Shown here in pieces: positions 1 through 5,975 of a DNA stretch of 8,974 nucleotides. How positions within the stretch are numbered: position 1 is the stretch's first letter; each line of letters begins with the position of its first letter. A model generated the notes under the pieces. It was given only the letters and a program-made list of their open reading frames with translations, made no database searches and was not told the DNA's origin. This DNA comes from an uncultured Porphyromonas sp. (lineage in GTDB: Bacteria; Bacteroidota; Bacteroidia; Bacteroidales; Porphyromonadaceae). Made by a program: the position numbers and the translations under genes. The stretch is taken from contig CAMBHQ010000024.1 of NCBI GenBank assembly GCA_945867245.1, forward strand, positions 1 to 8,974. The letters run 5' to 3'.

Positions 1-689
1 GTCATAAAAGGGCCTGAGGCCACGAAGGTCTGTAGGGCAATCTCATCGGAGCAGAAGGTCCCACGATACAGCGGTACGATAGATGACTCGTGACGAATCA
101 GCTCAGCCACCAAGGCCTCGGTAATACTCATCCACTGCGTCCCCTTGGCAAAGCGCAGCTCTGCATAGCGACGCATCCCACAGACCTGCTGTAGCCGGAT
201 ATACAGAGCGCGCACTATACGCCGACACTGCCACACGAGGCCCGAGCCTCGGAAGTGGCGGGCGAAGAGATGGCGTCGCTGCACCTTGCGCTCGAGGTCC
301 GAGCTGAGGTCTGCCCCACTATAGAAACCTATGAAATCTGTCCCCTGATGCCTATGACAGAAGTCGTGTATATATTCCTGTGACTTGAGAGGTAGGTCTA
401 CCCCCGAGAGTAGGTGATAATAGGCGTAGCCACCTGTCGACTGCCCAGCCCGATAGGCTGCACGAAAGAGCGCAAACTCCGCCTCTACGACCGAGACATC
501 GCCCCAGCGCACATCATGCCGCTCAGCGATAAACTGCAGCCCAGCCCGCTCGACACGCAAGCCCTCGGGCAACTGCGCCTTGGCGTCTATATGAACGAAG
601 ATATCGTTGCGAGCATCATCGAGGCTCGCAACGAGTAGCTCCAGCAGCTTATATTCCCCATGGGCGAGGATCAGATAGGCGTGCTTCAT
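1..689 (-). CDS. Core-2/I-branching-type beta-1,6-N-acetylglucosaminyltransferase (GT14), 3' end outside window
   Basis: This frame is open from ATG at 689 to the left edge, giving 229 codons with no stop, so the C-terminus is missing. The product resembles bacterial core-2/I-branching enzymes (family GT14), which transfer a sugar, often GlcNAc, from a nucleotide sugar to a glycan acceptor. Visible marks are the N-terminal AYLILAHGEY stretch (residues 4-13), FVHIDAK (31-37), a conserved RWGDVSVVEAE block (61-71), YYHLLSGVDLPLKS (90-103), GTQWMSIT (183-190) and CSDEIALQT (213-221). By comparison with the family, E216 of the last block is the likely catalytic acid/base. No signal peptide is visible, so it should be cytosolic or membrane-associated. 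Its ATG overlaps the stop of the GT8 gene (ATGA), pointing to translational coupling and work on the same surface glycan. The family is fairly sure; donor, acceptor and linkage are unknown. Confidence 0.85.
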   Translation of the reverse strand, partial: MKHAYLILAHGEYKLLELLVASLDDARNDIFVHIDAKAQLPEGLRVERAGLQFIAERHDVRWGDVSVVEAEFALFRAAYRAGQSTGGYAYYHLLSGVDLPLKSQEYIHDFCHRHQGTDFIGFYSGADLSSDLERKVQRRHLFARHFRGSGLVWQCRRIVRALYIRLQQVCGMRRYAELRFAKGTQWMSITEALVAELIRHESSIVPLYRGTFCSDEIALQTFVASGPFM

Positions 690-1615
690 TGCTCTTGTTT
701 TTTGGTTCGTAGTTGCCACCAGTTAAACAGCCTGCGGACTCCGGGCAGGGAGAATAGACGCGCTAAGCGCTCCACCTGTTTGGGCAGCTGCATCTCGCGT
801 CGAATAGCCTGGGGCAAGCGCCAATAGGTCTGCCACCAGAGCTCCATATAGCCTGTATAGGCGCGCCACGGCTTCTCGCCCGTATAGTGAATATTACCCT
901 CACGAGCGACAGCTTGCCAGTCCTCTAGCGTATATAGACCGAGGAAGAGGTCGCGGAAGGCGGGCAGAGTAAAGGTGCGAATGCCATTGTACACTGGGGG
1001 CAAGTAATGCAGGCGCCCACGGCAAACGACATTGATCGCATCTTGGTCGGGAAACTCGAGGTACTCGGCCTCCGAGAGGAAGCGTGCAAAGCGCTGACTG
1101 AGGCCGTCTCTACGCATCGACTCTAGGTTGAGCACCAGGAAGCCTGAGTTGATGTAACTGCCCGGCTCTAGACCGAAGTGGGCCGAATGCTGGCGTTGCC
1201 ACTGGGTCTGTGCCTCGGCCACTCCTGCAATATAGGCATCGCCCATATCCAGCTGACTATAGAGGCGCGAGAGGTCCTGACGTACGATGACATCGCAGTC
1301 AGTATAGATGGCATATCTGTATTCGGGCAGTTCCTCGGCAATAACTAGACGATAGTTAGCTGCCGAGGTATAGCGTTGGTCCACATAGGCCCCCTGCAGC
1401 TTATGCTCGAGGTTGAGGAACCTAAAGCTCAGGCGCCCCGTACCTCCGTCTATTAGTGCGAGCTTAGCCTTAAAGTCCTCATCGGGCATCTCGCTCACCA
1501 AGCATACGACCTCGTAGCGTACGGCTACAGGCGAAGCCTCCAGTACCGAGCGCAGTGTAGTAGCAGCTGGCACTAGATAGTTGGGCGTAAAGGCAACAAT
1601 GAGTGGTATCGTCAT
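686..1615 (-). CDS. Glycosyltransferase family 8 protein
   Basis: The 309-residue product carries all main marks of family GT8, retaining transferases that use UDP- or similar nucleotide sugars with a metal ion. These are an N-terminal Rossmann-like beta strand (PLIVAFTPNYL, 4-14), the DxD metal motif in YTDCDVIV (104-111; D106 and D108), the NSG turn of YINSGFLVLNLE (154-165), the DQD element near 190, and the HYTGEKPW motif (243-250) that closes over the donor diphosphate. Length is typical. There is no signal peptide or membrane segment; the basic C-terminal tail (about 270-309) may touch the inner membrane. It is the first gene of a two-gene unit with the GT14 enzyme and starts 26 bases beyond the end of the ompA terminator. 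A role in lipopolysaccharide, capsule or other surface glycan assembly is inferred from context; the sugar is unknown. Confidence 0.9.
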   Translation of the reverse strand: MTIPLIVAFTPNYLVPAATTLRSVLEASPVAVRYEVVCLVSEMPDEDFKAKLALIDGGTGRLSFRFLNLEHKLQGAYVDQRYTSAANYRLVIAEELPEYRYAIYTDCDVIVRQDLSRLYSQLDMGDAYIAGVAEAQTQWQRQHSAHFGLEPGSYINSGFLVLNLESMRRDGLSQRFARFLSEAEYLEFPDQDAINVVCRGRLHYLPPVYNGIRTFTLPAFRDLFLGLYTLEDWQAVAREGNIHYTGEKPWRAYTGYMELWWQTYWRLPQAIRREMQLPKQVERLARLFSLPGVRRLFNWWQLRTKKQEQ

Positions 1616-1632
1616 GCGCTAGTTATATCAGG

Positions 1633-1640
1633 CAAAGATA
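1633..1640 (-). promoter_or_regulatory. Candidate -7 box for the glycosyltransferase genes
   Basis: The minus strand reads TATCTTTG here, a full match to the Bacteroidota -7 consensus TAnnTTTG. The start codon at 1615 lies 17 bases further on, so a transcript would have a leader of only about 10 bases. The region where a -33 TTTG box would sit falls inside the ompA terminator hairpin and has no TTTG, so this is half a promoter by sequence. It is still the only visible candidate for the two transferase genes. Confidence 0.45.
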
Positions 1641-1682
1641 AACAAAAGACCCCAGAGACCATTATCATAGTCCCTAGGGTCT
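1641..1682 (-). terminator. Rho-independent terminator of the ompA-family gene
   Basis: On the minus strand, bases 1682 to 1647 form a 16-pair hairpin with a GAUA loop. The 5' arm AGACCCUAGGGACUAU pairs with the 3' arm AUGGUCUCUGGGGUCU throughout, using three G-U wobbles, and UUUGUU follows. It starts 47 bases after the ompA stop codon at 1730. On the plus strand the three wobbles become A-C mismatches and no T-run follows, so the signal is directional. Confidence 0.88.
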
Positions 1683-1729
1683 CTTATTCTAATTGCTATT
1701 AGCTAGCCTTGTCCAGCAAGGCCCGACTA

Positions 1730-3016
1730 TTACTCAGCAACCTTGAGAAGTACTGCGCGGCTGCAACGTGGGTCGTTGTAGTACATGTTTTCTACACCAC
1801 CCTTGTCATCGCGACGGAGCTGGCTCTCAGATACGCCGAACTCGTTTACGAGGCAGTCGAAGATCACTTCGCTACGCTTGCGAGCGAGGAAGATGTTACG
1901 CTTTACGCTACCTGTACCACGGTCAGCATAACCCGTTACGCTATATACTACGCCTGGGTTAGACTTGATAGCTTCGGCAAGGAAACCGAGGTTTACACGG
2001 TCCTTGTTGCTGAGCGTCCAACGGTCGATTGGGAAGGTAACGAGGAGTGGCTGAGCTGATACGTTCTCACGAGTAACTTCGCGGTTGAGTGCGTTCTCGA
2101 GCTGACGACGGAGGTCGTCGTTTTCGTTAGTAAGAGCACCTACACGGTTACGAAGGTCGTTGAGGAGGTTGTCGTTTACACGGATTGTGCGCTCAACAAC
2201 GTTATCCCAGCCACGACGTGGGATCTTATACGATAGACCTACAGTAGCTGAGAGTACACCCTCACCCCAGCGACCTGCCTGGCCCTGATAAGCGCTAGCC
2301 TTCTGGTTGTATGCTACATACTCCTGGTCGAAGCGGTCGCTCACGTACGTACCACGCACTTCCACATTAAGGTCAAGAGCCTTAGATAGACGGAAGCGGT
2401 TCAGAAGACCTACGCCACCTGTTACTTCGTGCGTCTTGCTGCCATTAACAGCGTTATCAAGCGATAGAGCGAAGCCTACGCTTACGAAAGGAATGAATGA
2501 GTAGAAACGATCTTCCTTATAGCCACCAATTAGGTTAGAGAGATTAAAGAGAACATCACCATGTAGGTTTACATACTTCTGCTCTGTCTCGAGAAGACCA
2601 TAGTGTCCCTTAGGTGCTGACTGGTAGAAGTCATAAGGCTTCTTGATGAAACCCTGGTAGTTACCATAGTTTACATTTGGATAATCGAGATTGTGACCTG
2701 TGTAACCAGATACACCAGGTAGCATACCGCCGAAAGCTCCTACACGCAGACCGAGACCTGGTGTAAACCACTTAGCTACGTGGATACCACCGTTTAGACC
2801 TAGACGGTCTACGAGCTTCATCTGCTTGTCGTGGTCGCCGAAGAGCATATTGCCCCCTACACCAAAACCAATTTCCCAGTTGCTACCGAAGCGGTTGGTA
2901 ACTACACTGTACTTGTCCTGCGTGCGCGTCTCCGTATATACAGAGTCAACCTGCGCATTTGCTAGCTGTGCCGCTGCACCCAGTGTAGCAAGCACCAATA
3001 AACTTTTCTTAATCAT
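1730..3016 (-). CDS. OmpA-family outer membrane porin / peptidoglycan-anchoring protein
   Basis: This 428-residue protein has a signal peptide ending near ANA-Q (cleavage after about residue 21). Residues 40-265 are rich in alternating aromatic and glycine strands, as in an outer membrane beta-barrel. A charged heptad-like linker follows (about 279-315), then a C-terminal OmpA-like peptidoglycan-binding domain (about 320-428). In that domain TGYADRGTG (361-369) and the LARKRSE helix (377-383) carry D365 and R379, which match the Asp and Arg that hold diaminopimelate in this family. C388 and C418 could form a disulfide. It should tie the outer membrane to the cell wall. Related Porphyromonas proteins are often encoded as a tandem pair; only one copy is here. 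Codons differ from the neighbours (many CGT, GGT, AAC, CTT; few ATA, AGA, CTA), suggesting high expression. It has its own promoter and terminator. The ATG at 3016 is supported by the signal peptide and ribosome site. Confidence 0.92.
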   Translation of the reverse strand: MIKKSLLVLATLGAAAQLANAQVDSVYTETRTQDKYSVVTNRFGSNWEIGFGVGGNMLFGDHDKQMKLVDRLGLNGGIHVAKWFTPGLGLRVGAFGGMLPGVSGYTGHNLDYPNVNYGNYQGFIKKPYDFYQSAPKGHYGLLETEQKYVNLHGDVLFNLSNLIGGYKEDRFYSFIPFVSVGFALSLDNAVNGSKTHEVTGGVGLLNRFRLSKALDLNVEVRGTYVSDRFDQEYVAYNQKASAYQGQAGRWGEGVLSATVGLSYKIPRRGWDNVVERTIRVNDNLLNDLRNRVGALTNENDDLRRQLENALNREVTRENVSAQPLLVTFPIDRWTLSNKDRVNLGFLAEAIKSNPGVVYSVTGYADRGTGSVKRNIFLARKRSEVIFDCLVNEFGVSESQLRRDDKGGVENMYYNDPRCSRAVLLKVAE

Positions 3017-3026
3017 ATTCTTCTAT

Positions 3027-3033
3027 CTTCCTT
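3027..3033 (-). promoter_or_regulatory. Purine-rich ribosome binding site of the ompA-family gene
   Basis: The minus strand reads AAGGAAG, ending 10 bases before the ATG at 3016. Other genes in the window show no comparable run before their starts, only A/T-rich sequence, as is common in Bacteroidota. The site supports the chosen start and fits with strong translation. Confidence 0.5.
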
Positions 3034-3072
3034 ATTGTCTAATATTTCACCCTGCGCAAACAACCCAAGGTG

Positions 3073-3087
3073 GCGCCTACTAAGCGC
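3073..3087 (-). other. Leader hairpin near the 5' end of the ompA-family mRNA
   Basis: The minus-strand RNA reads GCGCUUAGUAGGCGC, which folds into five pairs (GCGCU with GGCGC, one G-U) around a UAGUA loop. The predicted transcription start lies about 3090-3093, so the hairpin would begin within a few bases of the 5' end. A terminal stem of this kind could slow mRNA decay, as known for E. coli ompA. The fold was found by eye and its role is inferred. Confidence 0.35.
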
Positions 3088-3097
3088 TACTTTTTCG

Positions 3098-3129
3098 CAA
3101 AGGTACAACATTATTTATAAACTAACAAA
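3098..3129 (-). promoter_or_regulatory. Bacteroidota-type promoter of the ompA-family gene
   Basis: On the minus strand a TTTG box (3129-3126) is followed after 20 bases by TACCTTTG (3105-3098), which matches the TAnnTTTG -7 consensus exactly. This is the arrangement recognised by the main sigma factor of Bacteroidota. The spacer is A/T-rich. Transcription should start near 3090-3093, leaving a leader of about 75 bases before the ATG at 3016. Confidence 0.85.
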
Positions 3130-3145
3130 TGTTAATATTCCCCTT

Positions 3146-3163
3146 AACTATTCTGTCATAGTT
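3146..3163. promoter_or_regulatory. Inverted repeat upstream of the ompA-family promoter, candidate operator
   Basis: AACTAT, six bases, then ATAGTT make a perfect inverted repeat with 6-base arms, centred about 64 bases upstream of the predicted transcription start. The position would suit an activator or other dimeric regulator. It could also be a weak hairpin after the DUF4302 gene, but no T-run follows. Short A/T-rich repeats arise by chance, so confidence is low. Confidence 0.25.
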
Positions 3164-3181
3164 TAGAATGATAATCAGCGC

Positions 3182-3204
3182 CAAAGAGCGTAGCTGCAAA
3201 GAGC
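3182..3204. repeat. Short direct repeat between the import operon and the ompA-family gene
   Basis: CAAAGAGC occurs at 3182-3189 and again at 3197-3204, separated by seven bases (15-base period). The minus strand therefore reads GCTCTTTG twice in the gap after the DUF4302 stop. Nothing else in this 236-base gap is recognisable apart from the ompA promoter elements, and no convincing terminator for the upstream operon was found. The repeat may be chance. Confidence 0.3.
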
Positions 3205-3252
3205 CTGACCTCCCCTAAGCCACGAGTAGACCTACAGCCTGCACAACAACCC

Positions 3253-4929
3253 CTACTCTGTGCCTGAACTGTGCCTATAAATCCAAGTGTCCTGATTAGC
3301 CCCGATTAGTTGCTTATACCCGCCACTTGAGACAAGCTCATAGGGCGAGGCCTCTAATATTTTGTTTACAATTGGTCTCAGATAGCGGAAGTACTGGAAG
3401 TAATAGCCCTCCCTACGATCTAGTATATGCACGCTCTGTGGCTTCCCCCAGACAGGCACAATATCCACTAGATAATTGCAGTAGAACGAAGACGAATTAT
3501 CCGCTTTGGAGACCGTAAACTGTAGACTCGTCCATTGGTGCTGCAGCCCCAGGCTAGCGAAAGCTCCGGTCTTGTACTCTGCCGAAGTACTCGCAGCAAA
3601 GACCTCCAGTAGGTCGGCCGACATCCAACCCTGATAAAAGTCTATCGTCCATGCCGAGGTCATTATCTCGGAGGTCGTAGGCTCTACCTGCATATAAAAC
3701 CACACTGCAGGCTCGAGACGGCTCGTAAACTTCTTATAAGCTATCCCTCCCTCGCTAACATCCTGCACTTCGTAGGGCGAATACTTCGTCAGCTCGGAGA
3801 TGAGCGGATACATATCGCTAAAGTACTTCCAGTTCTTGCCCGAGGTCTTCTCTACGATGTGTATCTGCTCCGGAGCATTGGGTACAGCATAGAAGTCCAT
3901 CAGATAACCTACAGGGAAACTGGCTGCGACCTTATCGCGATGCGAGGTCTTGGAGAGTGCTAGCCCTGTCCAGCTGCTACCCTTACCGAGGGTAAAGGCC
4001 CTATCACTCGTATAGTTGCCAGAGAAAATACTGCGCTCCTCGCTGCGTATCGTGCCGAACTTATCCAGAAAGTTCTGTGATGCGAAGCCCTCTACCCAGT
4101 ACCCAGACCATGAGTGTTTATTGAGGTTGAGCGCATCTGCTAGACGCACCAGCGTAGTACGCACACCCCCGTCTGCCGTCGAGAGCTGTGTGCCATCGCT
4201 ACTCAGCACTAGCTCCTGTATGTTCTGCGTGCCGAGCTTGAGGGGGCTATACAGCTTTAGCCCTCGGTCCGTAAGGATAAACGCTCTGCTCGCAGTAGTC
4301 CCCCCACTCATCAAGCTAAGGCGACGATTATCGAGGTCCATCGAGAGCTGAACCTCCGTACCATCTATTATAATAGGAGTAAAGGCCGCTAGGGTCAGAG
4401 CCTGTCGCTGCCTCTGCAGAGCTGAGAAGTAGGCCTTGCTCTCCCCCTTGAATGGGCGCAAGCGAATCTCGTTGCCCCACTTTTTGCCCTTGAGGACGAA
4501 GACACTGTCCTGATACTGCAGATTAAACTCGAAGTCACCACCCTTGCCCTTGATATCCTGAGGTGTAGGTATAGCGAACTGATGTAGCACCTCGCTGAAG
4601 GTATCGAAGGTCAGCGTCGGGATAGCCCCGCCATCGACAGCATCGATAGTGTACTGAGAGGTGTACACGCTGTCTATATGCTCAGACTGAGCGGCTACCT
4701 GAGGACCATTGAGGAAGCGCAGGACGATATTGTGCCCGCCATAGCTTTGCTTATTACCTGCGTAATACTCCATCAGCCATCCTTGCTCCTGCGATATGAG
4801 TATCCTCTCATACTCAGAGACCGTCTGCTCGAAGCGTTGTCCGGGACTCTGAGAGAATACGTCCTGCTCGTATCGGCTACAGGCACAGAGCGACAATGCA
4901 CTCAGTATATATAATAAGTAACGTCTCAT
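3253..4929 (-). CDS. DUF4302-type surface lipoprotein with a duplicated C-terminal module
   Basis: This 558-residue protein begins with a lipoprotein signal (LCAC, lipidated Cys17). The first half resembles DUF4302 proteins of Bacteroidota: a FEQTVSEYERIL helix (33-44), GWLMEYYAG (50-58), and a beta-rich core with VLKGKKWGNEIRLRP (145-159). Proteins of this type sit beside SusC/SusD genes; their biochemical role is unknown, and a ligand-binding accessory lipoprotein is the usual guess. The second half holds two related copies of a module (residues 320-411 and 466-551), each starting WT and carrying the motifs YL-D, HI, YF and SPYE at matching positions. With this extension the protein looks longer than typical family members, as far as I recall. 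It is the last gene of the operon, 11 bases after the metallohydrolase stop. ATG at 4929 is supported by the signal peptide. The family call is moderately sure. Confidence 0.78.
   Translation of the reverse strand: MRRYLLYILSALSLCACSRYEQDVFSQSPGQRFEQTVSEYERILISQEQGWLMEYYAGNKQSYGGHNIVLRFLNGPQVAAQSEHIDSVYTSQYTIDAVDGGAIPTLTFDTFSEVLHQFAIPTPQDIKGKGGDFEFNLQYQDSVFVLKGKKWGNEIRLRPFKGESKAYFSALQRQRQALTLAAFTPIIIDGTEVQLSMDLDNRRLSLMSGGTTASRAFILTDRGLKLYSPLKLGTQNIQELVLSSDGTQLSTADGGVRTTLVRLADALNLNKHSWSGYWVEGFASQNFLDKFGTIRSEERSIFSGNYTSDRAFTLGKGSSWTGLALSKTSHRDKVAASFPVGYLMDFYAVPNAPEQIHIVEKTSGKNWKYFSDMYPLISELTKYSPYEVQDVSEGGIAYKKFTSRLEPAVWFYMQVEPTTSEIMTSAWTIDFYQGWMSADLLEVFAASTSAEYKTGAFASLGLQHQWTSLQFTVSKADNSSSFYCNYLVDIVPVWGKPQSVHILDRREGYYFQYFRYLRPIVNKILEASPYELVSSGGYKQLIGANQDTWIYRHSSGTE
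3277..3534 (-). repeat. Module copy B within the DUF4302-type protein (residues 466-551)
   Basis: This segment encodes the second copy of the C-terminal module. Residues 485-532 align without gaps to residues 341-388 of copy A, with 15 of 48 positions identical by eye. Shared residues include YL (486-487), D489, V493, P497, HI (501-502), G508, YF (513-514), P519 and SPYE (528-531). The duplication is visible in protein only, so it is old. Confidence 0.65.
3697..3972 (-). repeat. Module copy A within the DUF4302-type protein (residues 320-411)
   Basis: This segment encodes the first copy of the module, from WTGL (320-323) to WFY (410-412). It shares with copy B the ungapped block 341-388, including YL (342-343), D345, HI (357-358), YF (369-370) and SPYE (384-387). 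About 54 residues separate the two copies. Confidence 0.65.
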
Positions 4930-4940
4930 AGTCTCGTTAT

Positions 4941-5933
4941 TTATTCGGGTAAACGGGTGAAGTCTCGTTCGTTCAGTTTAGGATAGCGCCCCTGTACCTC
5001 GGCACGCAGGTCCTCTATCTCGACCCCGAAGGTCTCGCGCACGTACTTCCTGATAATCTCGCGCTTCTTGATGAGTATCTCTCGGCCTGTAAGCGCATCG
5101 GCATCGTTATTCTTCCCATCGGCATTCTTGTACACTTGCTCCCAGTCGGCCTCGGAGTACATAATGCAATACGAGAAGAGCTCGGCAAAGTCCTCGTCCG
5201 GATTGGTACTGGCGTAGGGCGTGATAAAGCCGGCATAGAGGAATGAGGGCTTCTTGAGCTGATAAGTCGCCTTGTTTTTCTTCTCCGCCTCGTAGATATC
5301 CTTCCAATAATAGAACTGCCGCCCATACTGATAATCCTTGATAGAGAGCTTGGTGTACTCCTGCGGATAGGCTATCTTCTGATGGAAAGTATGAGCCCCC
5401 TCGTGGTAGAGCGTGCGCAGATAGTTCTCGTTGAGAAACTCCAGAGTCTTCTGCCGTGTCGCCTCATCGGCACTGGCCAGAGGCTTGGTGTCGAGCGCAT
5501 TCAGCCCCATGAAGGCTACTTTCACGCCATTGGAGGCCAGACCTAGAGTGGTAGTACCATCAGAGTTGTAGCCATACGAACCTAGTAGCAACACCATCTT
5601 GGGCGTGTACTCACGCAGGAACTGCGCCGAGGTTACCTTGCTAAAAGGCTCGTAATAGAGATGCTGTATGAGCGTGGCAAACTCGACGCTCTTCTCGTAC
5701 GAGATAGGCGAGAAGCTCCACTCTCGGGAGACCTCTCTATCCACATAGCGATATATCAAGCTCACATTGTAAGGCTGCGTAAAGTTCCGCTCTATGTAGT
5801 TATCCAGAGGAGTCCTATTGGCGAGCTCGTGCTCTATGCTGGGGATTACGCTCTGACATCGTATCGGGTCTTTCTCGCTACAGGATAGCATCGACAGCAT
5901 CAATGCTAACACGAGGTATAGTTGTCTATCCAT
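4941..5933 (-). CDS. SusCD-associated zinc metallohydrolase lipoprotein (HExxH)
   Basis: From the ATG at 5933 the product is 330 residues, with a short lipoprotein signal (MLSC, lipidated Cys18). It resembles the putative zinc metallopeptidases encoded next to SusC/SusD genes in Bacteroidota ('substrate import-associated zinc metallohydrolase lipoprotein'). The zinc site is HEGAH (177-181: His177, catalytic Glu178, His181), and the third ligand is probably the Glu at 251 in NPDEDFAELFS (244-254). The family is expected at the cell surface, where it may cut the ligand or release it from a protein; no substrate is proven from sequence. A GTG at 5966 in the same frame would add 11 polar residues before the signal peptide. 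The ATG is preferred because it gives a normal signal and follows A/T-rich sequence. It lies 42 bases after the SusD stop and 11 bases before the DUF4302 gene, third in the operon. Confidence 0.85.
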   Translation of the reverse strand: MDRQLYLVLALMLSMLSCSEKDPIRCQSVIPSIEHELANRTPLDNYIERNFTQPYNVSLIYRYVDREVSREWSFSPISYEKSVEFATLIQHLYYEPFSKVTSAQFLREYTPKMVLLLGSYGYNSDGTTTLGLASNGVKVAFMGLNALDTKPLASADEATRQKTLEFLNENYLRTLYHEGAHTFHQKIAYPQEYTKLSIKDYQYGRQFYYWKDIYEAEKKNKATYQLKKPSFLYAGFITPYASTNPDEDFAELFSYCIMYSEADWEQVYKNADGKNNDADALTGREILIKKREIIRKYVRETFGVEIEDLRAEVQGRYPKLNERDFTRLPE

Positions 5934-5975
5934 AAGACTAAAATATATTCGGTTAGTGCTTATCACTTGTGAGCT

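Noticed and set aside
414..638. Open plus-strand frame of 74 codons near the left edge
   Set aside because: The minus strand here codes for conserved GT14 motifs; the plus frame shows no family features.
1709..2059. Open plus-strand frame of 116 codons opposite the ompA-family gene
   Set aside because: It lies mostly opposite a well-supported gene, has no recognisable domain or start signal, and is explained by the codon bias of the opposite strand.
3190..3245. GCTGTA/TGCAGC pairing as terminator of the import operon
   Set aside because: The stem is only six pairs around a large loop with no T-run after it.
5015..5326. Second minus-strand frame of 103 codons inside the metallohydrolase gene
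   Set aside because: It is an arginine- and serine-rich shadow of the real frame, which carries the conserved EDFAE block at this place.
5934..5950. TATATTTT upstream of the metallohydrolase gene as a -7 box
   Set aside because: It lacks the final G of TAnnTTTG and is too close to the start codon; the small gap fits an operon.
5964..5966. GTG at 5966 as the metallohydrolase start
   Set aside because: It would put 11 mostly polar residues before the lipoprotein signal; the ATG at 5933 gives a normal signal peptide.
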